Shown piece by piece: positions 1-10,875 of a stretch of 64,000 nt of DNA. The DNA is from Hydrogenophaga sp. Lineage in GTDB: Bacteria; Pseudomonadota; Gammaproteobacteria; Burkholderiales; Burkholderiaceae_C. The notes under the pieces are model-generated. The model did no database searches and was not told the origin of the DNA. It saw nothing but the letters and a program-made list of their open reading frames with translations. Position numbers and translations under genes: made by a program. Position 1 is the first letter of the stretch; the number at the start of each line of letters is the position of its first letter. The stretch spans positions 156,463 through 220,462 of the forward strand of contig NZ_JAILWB010000008.1 of the NCBI RefSeq assembly GCF_025699295.1, written 5' to 3'.

Positions 1-1855
1 GTTGGGGCGACTCGCCAAAACTCTGCAGCGACTCCGTGATCTCAGTTTCTGAGGGGAACATTGCCACCGAGGTGGAGACATTACCCACGCGTTGCATCGC
101 GAGAGCGAACGCAAGCGTTGCTTCTGCGGCGGTTCGCAGCTTCTTTCTCATGCTGCCCGAGCGATCCAAGATGACCTTGACCGCTGCATCCACTCCGTGT
201 GTTCGCGCTTTCACGCGAAACACCTTTGTGTCACCCATCGCGCCCAACCGCCAGAAGCGGTTGACTGCGACTTGGCCACCAGCGCGAGCCATCTTCGTTG
301 GCCGCCGGCGCCTGTCCTGCAACTCACGCAGCAGCACACGCACCATTCGAGCCTGTACCCCGTCGAGTCGCACGTCGAGTTCATTGGTCACGGGGATCGG
401 TGCGGCGAGCGCCATGGCACCGAGAACACCCTTTGCCTGGCTACCACCCTCTCCGACCTCCGCGCGCTCTAGTGCTGCCAGCGCAGCCTCCAAGAGCTCG
501 TCCAGACTGGGGCCGTCTTCTCCACCTCGCTCGGACGCCTCTCGAAGCGCTTGTACCAAATCGTCGTTGGACGATTCGGGTTCAGCATCCGGAGTTCGCA
601 TCGGTTGCGGCTTCCCATACTTGGACTCATAGGCCTCGCGCAGCATGTCACCCAGGTCGTAGCTGGCCAACGGGACTGTCGGTTCTGCGGGCATCGCATT
701 GAGCTTCTGCTCGCCGCCGGTCTGCCCCTGAGGCTCACCGACTGAGGCCGATTCGCCCGCTTGCGTTGCTTTCTGCGCACCTGCTTCGCTGCCTTGATCA
801 GGCGGCCCCGAGGCACCGGTAGCGTCAGCTTGCGCTGAGCCGTCGGACTGCTCGTTGGCTTCGCCCTGGCCAGCCTCGCCCTGCTGCTGTCCGCTCGAGT
901 CCTGGCCGGTGTCGCCACTGCCCCGATCCCCTTGCGAGAGCTTCTGTTGTTCCTGCGGAGCAGATTCGGACTCGACACCTTCTACCTCGGTTTGAGCTTC
1001 GTCCTGCGTTGGAGTTACCTCGTTCGACGCTTGTGCTTCCTCTTCGGTCGCATGGTCCGATGGATTCGTGCCATCGCCGCTAGGTTCGCCTTCGCCGGCC
1101 TGCTCCTGCCCAGGGGCAGCATCAGCGTCGGAGATGGTGTCGGTTCCGCTATCGTGCGGCTGTTCCTGCTCGGGCACCTGTTCGAGCTCCGACTGCGCCT
1201 CCTGTTGCTGGGACTCCTGCTCAGGCGGCTGCTCGCGCAACTGTCGATTCAGGAGGATCGCCAACGCTTCAGTGTCCTGGCTGCAAGTGAGCTTCGGCAG
1301 CTCAGCGATCGCGGCGTCGATGGCCTGGCGCTGGTGTTGATTGACAACTTGCGCTGCCAGATCTTCAAACGCCTTGGCCCTCTGCTCGATCGCCGGTTGA
1401 GGGGCGACCGCGCGAAACCCGCGCAGGATGATGTCAAGCTGCAGCGCTTTGGCTCGATGCTCTTCAAGCTGGAGATCCAGCCCTTTGAGAATCGTATCCA
1501 GCGCTTCATCCAGGCCTCGTCCAAGGATGACACCGGCGCCGGCGAAACGCTTGCGCTGCTCCATCTCTATGCGAGGATCTTCCAGCAGGTTGAACACCTG
1601 CAGCTGCTCTTCAGTCAGCCTCTGTGCGCAATCCAGGTCGGTGTGAGCGGCGTGCCCCGCCTCATGAACCGCCATGCGCGTGAGCGCGGCGATCTGGCTG
1701 GCATCAGCGCTGGCCGGCATCGGCAGTACGATGCTCCCATCTTTTGCCATCGCTGCTGTCTCGCCCCACCGCAATGTGACCTTGCGGCCCAGGATGAGTG
1801 AGACAAAGCCTGCGATGACCTTCTTGACCATCGCAATATCAGTTTCGGTTTGCAT
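1..1855 (-). CDS. CobT-like protein (cobaltochelatase-T type) with C-terminal VWA domain, truncated by window start
   Basis: Open minus frame from ATG at 1855 running off the window, so absent from the ORF track. Reads MQTETDIAMVKKVIAGFVSLILGRKVTLRWGETAAM...MAVHEAGHAAHTDL..., then an acidic Q/E-rich linker, then ...VKVILDRSGSMRKKLRTAAEATLAFALAM (MIDAS DxSGS). Confidence 0.75.
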   Translation of the reverse strand, partial: MQTETDIAMVKKVIAGFVSLILGRKVTLRWGETAAMAKDGSIVLPMPASADASQIAALTRMAVHEAGHAAHTDLDCAQRLTEEQLQVFNLLEDPRIEMEQRKRFAGAGVILGRGLDEALDTILKGLDLQLEEHRAKALQLDIILRGFRAVAPQPAIEQRAKAFEDLAAQVVNQHQRQAIDAAIAELPKLTCSQDTEALAILLNRQLREQPPEQESQQQEAQSELEQVPEQEQPHDSGTDTISDADAAPGQEQAGEGEPSGDGTNPSDHATEEEAQASNEVTPTQDEAQTEVEGVESESAPQEQQKLSQGDRGSGDTGQDSSGQQQGEAGQGEANEQSDGSAQADATGASGPPDQGSEAGAQKATQAGESASVGEPQGQTGGEQKLNAMPAEPTVPLASYDLGDMLREAYESKYGKPQPMRTPDAEPESSNDDLVQALREASERGGEDGPSLDELLEAALAALERAEVGEGGSQAKGVLGAMALAAPIPVTNELDVRLDGVQARMVRVLLRELQDRRRRPTKMARAGGQVAVNRFWRLGAMGDTKVFRVKARTHGVDAAVKVILDRSGSMRKKLRTAAEATLAFALAMQRVGNVSTSVAMFPSETEITESLQSFGESPQ

Positions 1856-1903
1856 GTGCTCTCCCAACGCCCCGGCGCAATGCCGGAGCGTCTTTGGGTT
1901 TCG

Positions 1904-3010
1904 TTAAAACAAGCCGACGAACTCGGGCTCGAAGCCGTCGTTCGCGATCGGTTGCTGGACGGGCACTTGCTCGTCCAAAGCCGAATCGGCTTCTTGTGCC
2001 GTGCGCTGCTTGGCAACGCTCTCAGGCGCGGGGCCGGATGCTTGCTGTGCAGGGCTGGTGACCTGCTCCGGTGCGCTCACGAGGAGTGCTTCGAAAGCGA
2101 GGTTCGCCGCGCCCGAGTCCATCACCAGATGGGCGGCCTGCAGTGCGGTTGCGCTGTTCGACAGCGTCTTGGCCAGCGTCCAGACGTGCATGAGGTGCAC
2201 GCCTTCGATGGGGCCTTCCTGCGGAAGGATGCCCAGCACGTGGTCAACGATTTGCGCTAGCGGCTCGACGGTGTGGTCCAGGAAGCTGAAGCTCTTGAAC
2301 TTGGCACCGATTCGACGCAGCGGACCGAGGGTCTTCTGCGTGATCTTCTCGCGTTTGCGCACCGCACCGTGAGCGTCCTTACCCAGCAGGTATTTCTCCA
2401 TCAGGGTTCGGGCCTCCTCGGCGGCCTCATCGAACAGTTCACCTTTGAGGCCGGTGATCTGGTGACCGTAGTGCTTGTTGACCTCGCTGAACTCGTCGGT
2501 GCTGGGGGCACTGACGCGGCACAGGTGAAAGCCAAAGGCCAGGCGCCCTGCGACGTATTCCGGCGTCGGAATGTCCGTGATCAGGTGTTGCCAGGCCTGG
2601 TTGTCGATGCGCTCGCGCCAGTCAGTGATCCGCGCGTCGAAATCGCGGTACAGCTTCTGGGCATGCTCATCGAACTTCTGCTTGATCTCCAGCAAGCCCT
2701 TGTAGACGCGATCGACCTTCCCTTCCGGGATGCCGACGGTGCCCAGCAAAGGCAGGCCGTTGAGCTTGAGCAGCTTTTCCGCCTCGCGCTTGTACTTGAG
2801 GAACGGAGCGAGGTCATCTGGGTCTGCGATCTTGATCGAGCCCAGGGTGGCCAGCGACTCGGGTGGCAGGTGTGCCAGCTCTGGGTTCTTGGCCAGCAGG
2901 TTCTCCTTGCGAAGACGCTTGCGGCCAGACCAGAGGTGGATCTCCAGAGCAACGCAAACGATGCCCGTGGCCTGGGCCTGCTTGATGTTGGGAACGACAG
3001 GTGCGTTCAT
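1904..3010 (-). CDS. DUF3150 family protein
   Basis: 368-aa ORF resembling DUF3150 proteins, which are commonly found beside CobS/CobT-like genes on plasmids; directly upstream of the CobT-like gene. Confidence 0.65.
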   Translation of the reverse strand: MNAPVVPNIKQAQATGIVCVALEIHLWSGRKRLRKENLLAKNPELAHLPPESLATLGSIKIADPDDLAPFLKYKREAEKLLKLNGLPLLGTVGIPEGKVDRVYKGLLEIKQKFDEHAQKLYRDFDARITDWRERIDNQAWQHLITDIPTPEYVAGRLAFGFHLCRVSAPSTDEFSEVNKHYGHQITGLKGELFDEAAEEARTLMEKYLLGKDAHGAVRKREKITQKTLGPLRRIGAKFKSFSFLDHTVEPLAQIVDHVLGILPQEGPIEGVHLMHVWTLAKTLSNSATALQAAHLVMDSGAANLAFEALLVSAPEQVTSPAQQASGPAPESVAKQRTAQEADSALDEQVPVQQPIANDGFEPEFVGLF

Positions 3011-3030
3011 GTGGGTAGCTCCATAGAGGA

Positions 3031-3105
3031 GCGGGAACCCACGACCCCATGCGGGAAGTGGATTCCCGCGGGGGTTGGATGGTGAAGGCAGGCGCTAAGA
3101 CCTGC
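3031..3105 (-). promoter_or_regulatory. Structured 5' leader, copy 1 (upstream of DUF3150)
   Basis: RNA sense: GCAGGUCUUAGCGCCUGC hairpin, then CCAACCCCC-[GCGGGAAUCCAC]-UUCCCGCAUGGGGUC-[GUGGGUUCCCGC]; 12-bp stem with one GU. Confidence 0.7.
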
Positions 3106-3248
3106 GAACGGCTATGCCGAACATTTGCATGATAGGTCTTCACGCACACGGGCGCAAAGGATCTGGCTCACGTTGGCTGGTTCGCGCCTTCAAGTAGCCT
3201 GACGGCGTCCCGCAAGTTGCTCCGCTCTGTGTCACGCACTGATACAGC

Positions 3249-4532
3249 CTACCGGGGCTGCGTCGTCTCATGCTCGCTTGCGATTCGCAAAACGCGCTCA
3301 ACTGGAACCTGGTATCGAGGATCGGCCGTGCTCTCGGGTTTGACCATCTCTGAATGCCCCCACTGTGGATATCGCAGGTATTCATTGCACTGATAGATTG
3401 CACTGTCCTCGGAAACAACCGCGTCATGAGGACTTGTTAGACAGTAGCCGTGAGGACGATCACGGAATGAATTCCAATCGTCTCGAAGGCTATCGAGCAT
3501 TTCGCTTCCCGGTCGAAGATCCTCCGCGTACCCTCGACTGAGGCCAAGCGTTGACAGTAGCCTCGCGATGTCGGCCCCTCGATAAGGCGATGCAATTGAT
3601 ATGACGCTCTTGTAGGCCATGTTGTTGTTCGCAAGGCGATTTTCGAGAAGCATCCCCCGAGCGATGAGCCCTCCCATCGAATGGGCGATCACGTAGATTT
3701 CCGTGTACTGTTCGTATCGTCCATTGATCACCATGAGTTCGTTCAGCCAGCGTGACATCTGACGGATTCGCAAGTTTCGTCTTGCGAGCACCGTGGGGTA
3801 TTCAACCATCCACAGGTCGAACTCCTCGAGTCGAGAGTCGTTCTTGAGCAATTGCGGAAACTGGTTCCAAGTGCCGGACGCATCGCCGTTCCAACCGTGC
3901 AGAAGCACCAGTAGTTTGTGGTTCTGCGTACCCCTTCTCACCACTGCGGGCTCTTCAAGCCCCGCCGTAGGTGGGATGATCAGGCTCCCCGTGACGCGCG
4001 GCCAGACCGCAATGGCAAGCGCAAGCACTATCCCAATCACGGTCCCCACTCGTCGTGCCGCGCGGTACCGATCGGCGCCGCTCACTTTCCAGTACGCCGT
4101 TGTTCCGACTGCGCGATAGACGCGTATCGTCAGTGCCCCCGCCACAACCACTACTGCAGCGTGGGCGACGAGGCTCAATATGTACCCAGGCAGTGAGCGC
4201 AACCACCGTGGCACAGTGCTCGACTCTGACAGACCCGGAATCTCCACCGCGGTCGGCACCCCGAGCAGACTCCAGAAAGCAAGAGACACACCGACAAAAG
4301 CCACAAGAAGCCAAAGTGTCGGCAGTCTGGAACTTGGCCGCCTCCTTCTTGTATCTCGGTTGGCGTGCTTGATGAAAGATTCCGCTTCAGCCGTAGCACG
4401 CTCCGATTGCACGGCAACTGAGTCTGATCTTCGCAGTATTGCGAGCAACGCGAGTGCAACTACAGCTACCGTCCCTGTCAGGGAGAACAAGGCCACCTGG
4501 TTCCGGATCAAGAAGTCCAGCAAGTCGCTCAT
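3249..4532 (-). CDS. Membrane-anchored alpha/beta hydrolase (lipase-like)
   Basis: N-terminal TM segments; LLVLLHGWNGD and AHSMGG nucleophile elbow; start taken at MSDLLDF. Confidence 0.6.
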   Translation of the reverse strand: MSDLLDFLIRNQVALFSLTGTVAVVALALLAILRRSDSVAVQSERATAEAESFIKHANRDTRRRRPSSRLPTLWLLVAFVGVSLAFWSLLGVPTAVEIPGLSESSTVPRWLRSLPGYILSLVAHAAVVVVAGALTIRVYRAVGTTAYWKVSGADRYRAARRVGTVIGIVLALAIAVWPRVTGSLIIPPTAGLEEPAVVRRGTQNHKLLVLLHGWNGDASGTWNQFPQLLKNDSRLEEFDLWMVEYPTVLARRNLRIRQMSRWLNELMVINGRYEQYTEIYVIAHSMGGLIARGMLLENRLANNNMAYKSVISIASPYRGADIARLLSTLGLSRGYAEDLRPGSEMLDSLRDDWNSFRDRPHGYCLTSPHDAVVSEDSAIYQCNEYLRYPQWGHSEMVKPESTADPRYQVPVERVLRIASEHETTQPR

Positions 4533-4557
4533 CAAGCACCTCCCGAGGTCCAAGCAG

Positions 4558-4803
4558 CTACATCTCGATCTCCGGGCCAGACGCGTTGTTGTGTTGTGCC
4601 AGAACCGCCTCCGCGGGAGCAAGGTCGCACACAACAACTGCCTGGTTCGCATCGTCCCAATCGTGAACGACTCGAATCACCACAAAAGCCCGCCGATTCG
4701 CGGCAATGATGATTTCACCTTTGATGGGTATGCGCCGAAGCAACACCGGATCTCGATTGGCCAGTTTTCCTGTCGAAGCCATGCGCAAATAGACAGCCTC
4801 CAT
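4558..4803 (-). CDS. Hypothetical protein
   Basis: About 81-aa ORF starting MEAVYLRMASTGKLANRDPVLLRRIPIKGEIIIAANRRAFVVIRVVHDW. Confidence 0.35.
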   Translation of the reverse strand: MEAVYLRMASTGKLANRDPVLLRRIPIKGEIIIAANRRAFVVIRVVHDWDDANQAVVVCDLAPAEAVLAQHNNASGPEIEM

Positions 4804-5067
4804 ACGCCCTCCTCTATGCTCGTACAGACGTGGACCACAACGGAAACGGGACTGCCAGAAGCACCTTGTCATACGCGGTCATCGCGTATTGGCTCCAGTG
4901 GCTAGTCTGTCGCCCAGCTGTTGCAGCTGGCAGTCGAATTCTGAAGTGTTGTTCACTTCTCGACAATAGGCCTGTTTGACTGTCTGAAAGCTCGGTTGCC
5001 TTTAGACAGTCCCCTCTTTCGAGGGAACTGCGAAACCGGGGCGCTACCCCCGATTCCACTATTTTGG

Positions 5068-7255
5068 TTAGCCGCAGCTACCAATGTGCCCGCACGCATC
5101 GCACGACTCGCACCCGTTGACCTTGTGCAGCGCCATGGCACCGCATTCCGGGCACTGCTTGCCGCCCAGGCGAACCTCACGGCTTTCCTTGGCGCCCACG
5201 TCGACCACACCCGAGGTGTTGTCACTGCGAGCCAGCGGAGCGCCTTTCAGCAGGCCCAGCGCTTTCATGCGCGCCAGCAGCAGGGTGGCCACGTAGGCAA
5301 CTGTGCTCGGGTAGTTCTCTTGCTTGACGTCTCCCGGCACCTGGGCCAGGAAGTCGCCACGCACCTCACCGAAGTTCGCCAGCTTCTCCAGCTTCATGGC
5401 CACCCATTTCGGGTCGCTCACTCGCATGTCGATCGACAGCACCTTCATGAGGCCGTTCAGAGCCGCCGGATAGGTACCAGACAACCACACCGAGTACGGG
5501 CGGATCTGGCCGTTGGGCAACTTCAGTTCCTTCGTATGCAGGAGGAAGTCGTCGCCCGTTGCCGGGTTGCTTACGTCCACATGCCAGCCAAGACCACCGT
5601 TGGGCCCAGTCTTAGGCTCGCGCCGGCTGAACAGGGCTTCCATCATCGGCGAGGCCTTGTGTTCATTGAGCGCACCGATCTCGTTCAAGCGATGCTTGAC
5701 CAGGACCGCGAAGCCAGCCGTCAGTGACGGCATCAGCACTCGTGCGCCCGTTGCCGGGTGGGTCATCTCGAAACCGTCATCACCGACCGTGTTGATCAGG
5801 GAGTCCAGCTTCATCTGCAAGAAGGCGCCGTCGTCGGTACGCATGTCCACGCTCAGGGCCTTTGCGATTGCTCCCAGGCCGCGCGGCGCTTCGTTACCAG
5901 CAATGTAGACCTCCAACGGATGTTTCTCGCCGTTCTGCCAGTGGTTCACAACCACCGCGAAGTCCCCTTGCGGGTGACGCACGCTGTAGGTGACACCCTC
6001 TGCCACTACGTCCGGTCGGCTCGGCCAACGCAGGTTGTCAACGACGTTGGGAACGTCCTTGATCTCCACGCGACGGTCCGGATCATCGGTTCGCAGATCC
6101 TGCTCACCTTTGCCGGCGCCTTTGGCTTCTTCTTCCGTCATCAGCACCGCGCCCGTCATTTCGTTGGGGCGATAGGTGGTGATCCCTTTGAGGCCCGATT
6201 TCCATGCATCCATGTAGATGCGCGAGAAGGCCTCGAAGGAGTAGTCGGCCGGCACGTTCACCGTCTTGCTGATTGCGCTGTCGATGAAAGGAATCACAGC
6301 CGCCATGACGCGCAGGTGTTCCTCAACCGATAGCTCCAGCGCCGTCGCGATCACAGAGGTGTCCGCGTCCTCGCCTTTGACCATCTTCAGCACGCGGTAT
6401 GCGTGATCGTCCGCGGTCCAGAGCTTGCGCTCCTCGCCTTTGCCGGTACGCACGTTGCGGTATTGCTTCAGCGCGAACGTGGGCTCGATGCCGGAGCTTG
6501 CGTTGTCCGCAAAGCCCAACGAGATCGTGCCAGTTGGCGCAATCGACAGCAGATGCGAATTGCGGATGCCATGCTTGCGTATGGCCTCTTTGATGTGCTC
6601 GGGCAACGTCGATGCGAAGGTACCCTCTTCCAGGTACTTGTCCGCGTCGAACAGGGGGAACGCGCCCAGTTCTTTTGCCAGCTCCACGGAAGCCATGTAG
6701 GCGGCATCACGCATCTCGCGCGTCACCTTCGACGCGAACTCAGCGGACTCTTCGCTACCGTAGCTCAGGCCCAGCATTGCCATCGCGTTTGCCAGACCAA
6801 GGTAGCCCAGACCGATGCGACGCTTGAGGTGCGCTTCCTGCTTCTGTTGCTCCAGCGGCCACTTGGTTGCATCGAGCACACGATCGAGCATTCGAACGGC
6901 GCCCGGCACCACGCGCCTGAACGCCTCGTAGTCGAACTCCGCCTCGTGCGTGAAGGGGTTCTTCACGTAGCGGTAGAGATTCAGTGCACCAAGGTCGCAG
7001 CAGCCGTAGCCTGGCAACATTTGCTCACCACATGGATTGCTCGCCGCGATGGTTTCGCAGTATCGTAGGTTGTTGGCTTCGTTGATGGTGTCCAGGAACA
7101 TCACGCCAGGGTCCGCCGTCTCGTACGTGTTTCGCATGATCTTCTGCCACAGGTAGCGGGCCTTGATCGTGCGGTAGACGTAGCGCGCTTTGCCGTCCTT
7201 GCAGACGACCGTTTCGGTCGCGCCGCGCGGAGGGGCTTCGTGCACCAGGTTGAAA
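5068..7255 (-). pseudogene. nrdJ: 3' part of adenosylcobalamin-dependent (class II) ribonucleotide reductase, separated from its 5' part by an insertion
   Basis: Starts inside DFNLVHEAPPRGATETVVCKDGKARYVYRTIKARYLWQKIM; contains NPCGEQMLPGYGCCDLGALNL, two TSCPD-like segments and C-terminal CPECGAMALHKVNGCESCDACGHIGSCG. Confidence 0.9.
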
Positions 7256-7260
7256 TCACC
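7256..7260. repeat. Target-site duplication (left), TCACC
   Basis: TCACC immediately left of CGTAGGGCGCCA; same 5 bp at 22332-22336. Confidence 0.85.
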
Positions 7261-7527
7261 CGTAGGGCGCCAGAGTAGTTGCTCTGGCGCATTGGAGAAA
7301 TCAAGGACTTGCGGGACTTCGTGCCACAGGGCTGGACCCGCTCGGACCAAAGTTGGTGCGACCGACCTGCTTCGCCGCCAAGGTTCTTGCAACTTGACTT
7401 CTGGCGAGACGCTGAAAACTTTGTCGATGGCGGGCGGCTGCCTTGCAGAAAAATGGCTCGGGCATGCAAACCGCGAGTTGCATCGCTCACACAATGGGTG
7501 ATGAGCAATGGCTTGATTGCCGGTGGG

Positions 7528-8754
7528 CTAGATGTGCTTGAGATCGACCAGAAGAGCGGCGTCGGCGGCCAGATCGTCCCCGCATATCCATTCGACTGCA
7601 TCGAGCTTCAGTCGAATGTATTTTTTGAAGAGCTCTCGCAAGTCCTTCTCGATCGAGGTTGCAGTCAAACCGGGCTGCAGCACCCCACGGAAGGTAAGAA
7701 TCTCTCTGTGCTCACGCTTCGAGACAACCACTTGCGCGCGTTGAATCTGCGGGATGCGCACCAGCATCTCTTCAATGTTGCGCGGATAGATGAAGATTTC
7801 GCGGGCTTTCACCGCCTGTCCAACCCGGCCCTTCAGCGGGCTGATGCGGCTGACGAATCCGTCGGTCGAGGTGGCGATACCTTCGGCCAAATCGCCTGTA
7901 CCAAACCGCACAAGGGGCCAGCCGTGATTCAGGGTGGTGACCACGATCTCACCGGTGTGACCCAAGGGCAAGGGAATGCCCGTTCGGGGGTCACAAATCT
8001 GGACCAGCCTTTGCGGCTGCACGGTGTAGCCTTCATGGCCCGCTTCTTCGTAGCCGATGAGGCCAAAATCGCCGGTCGCGTACGCTGAGAAGGTCTTGAT
8101 GCTGTAGCGGTTCTCCAGTGCACGCCGCTTGCCCATCCAGTCGCCCATTTCCCCACCGAGCAGCACCGACTTGAGTTTCCAGGCCGCCGGAAGCGGATGG
8201 CCCAACTGCTCCAGTGTGTTGATCAGCGTGATGAAGAAGGCCGTTGAGGCGCAGACGCAGGTGACACCCAGTTCCAGTATCAGTTGGGCCTGCTGTTCGG
8301 CGCCACCGGGGCCGCAGGGAATGACGGTGGCGCCTGTGGCCGCGATGCCCTGGTCGAGCAGGACACCTGCAGGTACCAGGTGATACGACCATGTGTTCAG
8401 CACCCGGTCCTGTGGGCCGATGCCCGCGCGCCGGAAGCTATGGGAAAAGCCGTGACCGTCCCGATCGTCGTTCAACTGAGGTTCGTAAATGGGGCCTGGC
8501 GACACAAAGATGCGCCGGATCGCTGCTTCGTCGGCGGCCAGGAAGCCGCCGAACGGCGGCGCCTTGCGCTGGTGGTCCAGCAGCGCGTCCTTGCTCGTGA
8601 CGGGCAGGCGCGCCAAGTCGGCCGCACTGCGGATCTCCTGCGGCGTCATGCCCGTGCGCTCGTAGATGTCGCGGATGGCGGGCGCGCGGTCGTAGGCGTT
8701 CTGCTGCGCGGCACGAAGGTAGGCGAGCCGATCCGGCGGCAAGGGGTACGTCAT
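7528..8754 (-). CDS. Phenylacetate-CoA ligase (PaaK)-like adenylate-forming enzyme
   Basis: AYATGDFGLIGYEEAGHEGYTVQPQRLVQICDPRTGIPLPLGHTGEIVVTTL...VKAREIFIYPRNIEEMLVRIP. Confidence 0.75.
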   Translation of the reverse strand: MTYPLPPDRLAYLRAAQQNAYDRAPAIRDIYERTGMTPQEIRSAADLARLPVTSKDALLDHQRKAPPFGGFLAADEAAIRRIFVSPGPIYEPQLNDDRDGHGFSHSFRRAGIGPQDRVLNTWSYHLVPAGVLLDQGIAATGATVIPCGPGGAEQQAQLILELGVTCVCASTAFFITLINTLEQLGHPLPAAWKLKSVLLGGEMGDWMGKRRALENRYSIKTFSAYATGDFGLIGYEEAGHEGYTVQPQRLVQICDPRTGIPLPLGHTGEIVVTTLNHGWPLVRFGTGDLAEGIATSTDGFVSRISPLKGRVGQAVKAREIFIYPRNIEEMLVRIPQIQRAQVVVSKREHREILTFRGVLQPGLTATSIEKDLRELFKKYIRLKLDAVEWICGDDLAADAALLVDLKHI

Positions 8755-8769
8755 GGTCGGCCTCTTCGC

Positions 8770-9582
8770 CTACTGGCCCGTGAATCGGGGCGGCCGCTTC
8801 TCTTCGAAGGCCAACAATCCTTCGCACTGGTCGGCGCTGTGCGAATGCACTTCCGAGGCGAGCAGTTCCAGGCGCAATGCGGTCTCCATGGGTTGTTGCA
8901 GGCCATCGTCGATCAGCGCCTTCATGCGCCTCACGCCCAGCGGACTCTTGGTGGCGATCTTGTCCACCAGAGTCTGGGTGGCCTCCTCCAGATCTCCTGC
9001 GTCCACCACCTGGTTGACCAGACCGGCCTGCATCATGTCTTCCGCAGTGAGAAAGTCACCTGTGAAAAGCAGGTACTTGGCGCGTGTGGGCCCAATGACG
9101 CGGGGTAGGCGAACCGAGCCCCCTCCGCCCGGCAACAAACCGTAGTTCGCATGGGCATCGCCGATCTTGGCGCCACGAGCGGCCAGCACTAGGTCGCAGC
9201 AGAGCACCAACTCCAGGCCGCCGGCCAGGGCCAGTCCATTGAGTGCGGCGATCACCGGTTTTGGGAAGCTGTCCAGCCGGTTCATCGTGGTCAGGACACA
9301 GTCGAGAAACCGACGCGGGCCGTCCGGGTCCGATTGCGCGCGAACGTACTTGAGATCAGCCCCGGCGCAGAAGGCCCGGCCCGCGCCGGTGAGAACGACC
9401 GCCCGAACCTCGGGGTTTTTCTCGGCCTCGTTCAGGGCCTGATCAATGCCGTTGAGCAGTTCCGGTGTGAGGGCGTTCATGGCCTCCGGCCGATTCAGGC
9501 GGATCCACATCGCCCCTTGGCGGACTTCCACGACAACAGCGGGTGGCGGCATTGTTTCTCTCTCCATGGCTTGTTTTTTCAT
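8770..9582 (-). CDS. Enoyl-CoA hydratase/isomerase family protein
   Basis: LNRPEAMNALTPELL...GAGRAFCAGADLK...LNGLALAGGLELVLCCDLVLAA crotonase signatures. Confidence 0.9.
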   Translation of the reverse strand: MKKQAMERETMPPPAVVVEVRQGAMWIRLNRPEAMNALTPELLNGIDQALNEAEKNPEVRAVVLTGAGRAFCAGADLKYVRAQSDPDGPRRFLDCVLTTMNRLDSFPKPVIAALNGLALAGGLELVLCCDLVLAARGAKIGDAHANYGLLPGGGGSVRLPRVIGPTRAKYLLFTGDFLTAEDMMQAGLVNQVVDAGDLEEATQTLVDKIATKSPLGVRRMKALIDDGLQQPMETALRLELLASEVHSHSADQCEGLLAFEEKRPPRFTGQ

Positions 9583-9648
9583 GATCGGATTCTGCGATTC
9601 AACCGGCAGTCGGGCCCTCGGTAATTTCCATTACTGCAGGGTTGTTAA

Positions 9649-9666
9649 TTTTACTTTACAGTAAAA
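9649..9666. promoter_or_regulatory. Candidate operator, copy 1 (TTTTACTTTACAGTAAAA)
   Basis: Near-palindrome in the divergent intergenic region between the crotonase and CoA-transferase genes; shares 15 bp with 10793-10810. Confidence 0.6.
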
Positions 9667-9688
9667 ATTAAACAACCGAAAGAGCAGA

Positions 9689-10756
9689 ATGAACCAGCAG
9701 GCGGCATTGCAGGGGTCTCCGTTGAAGGGGATCAAAGTGGTGGAGTTCGAGGGCATCGGACCGGGGCCTCTGGCCGGCTTGCTGCTCATGCAACTCGGGG
9801 CGGAGGTCACGCTGGTGGCGCGTCCGGGACCGGGCGCATTGCCCAAGGACATGACGCCGCGTGAGGATGGTTTGTTGTCTCGCGGCAAGCGCCGCGTGGT
9901 CTTGAACTTGAAAGAGGACCACGGCCGCGCCCACGCGCTGGAGATCGTTGCGGCGAGTGACGGGCTGATCGAGGGCAACCGGCCCGGCGTCATGGAGCGC
10001 CTGGGTCTTGGGCCGGGCGCCTGTGCGCCGCTGAACCCGCGCCTGGTGTACGGGCGCATGACCGGTTGGGGCCAGGACGGGCCACTGGCGCAGGCCGCCG
10101 GCCACGACATGAACTATGTGGCGCTCACCGGCCTCATGGCGTTGACGCAGCGCCCTGGTCACCCGCCCATGCTGCCCCCCACGGTGCTGGGCGATGCGGC
10201 GGGCGCGCTGGGTTTCGCGTTGGGCATGGTGTCCGGCTTGCTGGCGGCCAGGTCGAGCGGGCAGGGCTGTGTGGTGGATGGCGCCATCGTGGATGTGTTG
10301 GCCATGCTGTCTCCGCTGGTGCAGATCATCAGCGCCGCAGGTGGTTTTGATCCGGGGGTGCCCAGTGTGTTCCACGACTCGCCCTTTTACGACCGGTACC
10401 TCTGTGCGGATGGTCGCTACATCACCGTGGGGGCCATCGAGCCACCGTTCTACGCACTGCTGCTGCAGCGGCTCGGGCTGACCGATGTGGTGTTGTCCGA
10501 TCAGATGAACCGATCGGCGTGGCCGACGCTGAAGGCGCGGATGACGGCGCTGTTCGCATCGCAGCCCAGTGCCCACTGGACACAGCTTCTGGAGGGGACG
10601 GACGCCTGCTATGCACCGGTGCTGAACATGACCGAGGCGGCCGTCCACCCACACAACGTGGCGCGTGGCCTGTACCGCGTCACGCCGGAAGGCGATGTCG
10701 AGACCGTGAGGGGATTGCGATTTCTGGCGCTGACGGATCGGGCCACCGCCGTCTGA
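9689..10756 (+). CDS. CaiB/BaiF-type CoA transferase / alpha-methylacyl-CoA racemase family
   Basis: GIKVVEFEGIGPGPLAGLLLMQLGAEVTLVARPG...SRGKRRVVLNLK...NRPGVMERLGLGP. Confidence 0.85.
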   Translation: MNQQAALQGSPLKGIKVVEFEGIGPGPLAGLLLMQLGAEVTLVARPGPGALPKDMTPREDGLLSRGKRRVVLNLKEDHGRAHALEIVAASDGLIEGNRPGVMERLGLGPGACAPLNPRLVYGRMTGWGQDGPLAQAAGHDMNYVALTGLMALTQRPGHPPMLPPTVLGDAAGALGFALGMVSGLLAARSSGQGCVVDGAIVDVLAMLSPLVQIISAAGGFDPGVPSVFHDSPFYDRYLCADGRYITVGAIEPPFYALLLQRLGLTDVVLSDQMNRSAWPTLKARMTALFASQPSAHWTQLLEGTDACYAPVLNMTEAAVHPHNVARGLYRVTPEGDVETVRGLRFLALTDRATAV

Positions 10757-10792
10757 TCAGGCATCGGGATTTCCCTAGTCGTTTCGTCAAAA

Positions 10793-10810
10793 TTCTACTT
10801 TACAGTAAAA
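10793..10810. promoter_or_regulatory. Candidate operator, copy 2 (TTCTACTTTACAGTAAAA)
   Basis: Shares TACTTTACAGTAAAA with 9649-9666; about 65 bp upstream of the thiolase start. Confidence 0.6.
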
Positions 10811-10875
10811 CAACTTTACAAACAGTAGATCGGTGTCGAGGCGGCGCCTCCATTCGACCCGCTTAAAGGAGAAAT

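Noticed and set aside
932-1801. 289-aa plus-strand ORF
   Set aside because: Antisense to the CobT-like gene; low-complexity leucine/arginine composition typical of shadow ORFs in GC-rich DNA.
4998-5056. GC-rich hairpins after nrdJ as another leader copy
   Set aside because: CCCTCGAAAGAGGG forms a hairpin but the nested UCCC/GGGG-in-stem layout is absent; treated as a possible terminator only.
7256-7494. N-terminal 80 residues of the 808-aa NrdJ ORF as called
   Set aside because: They are read from the inserted element; native NrdJ resumes at 7255.
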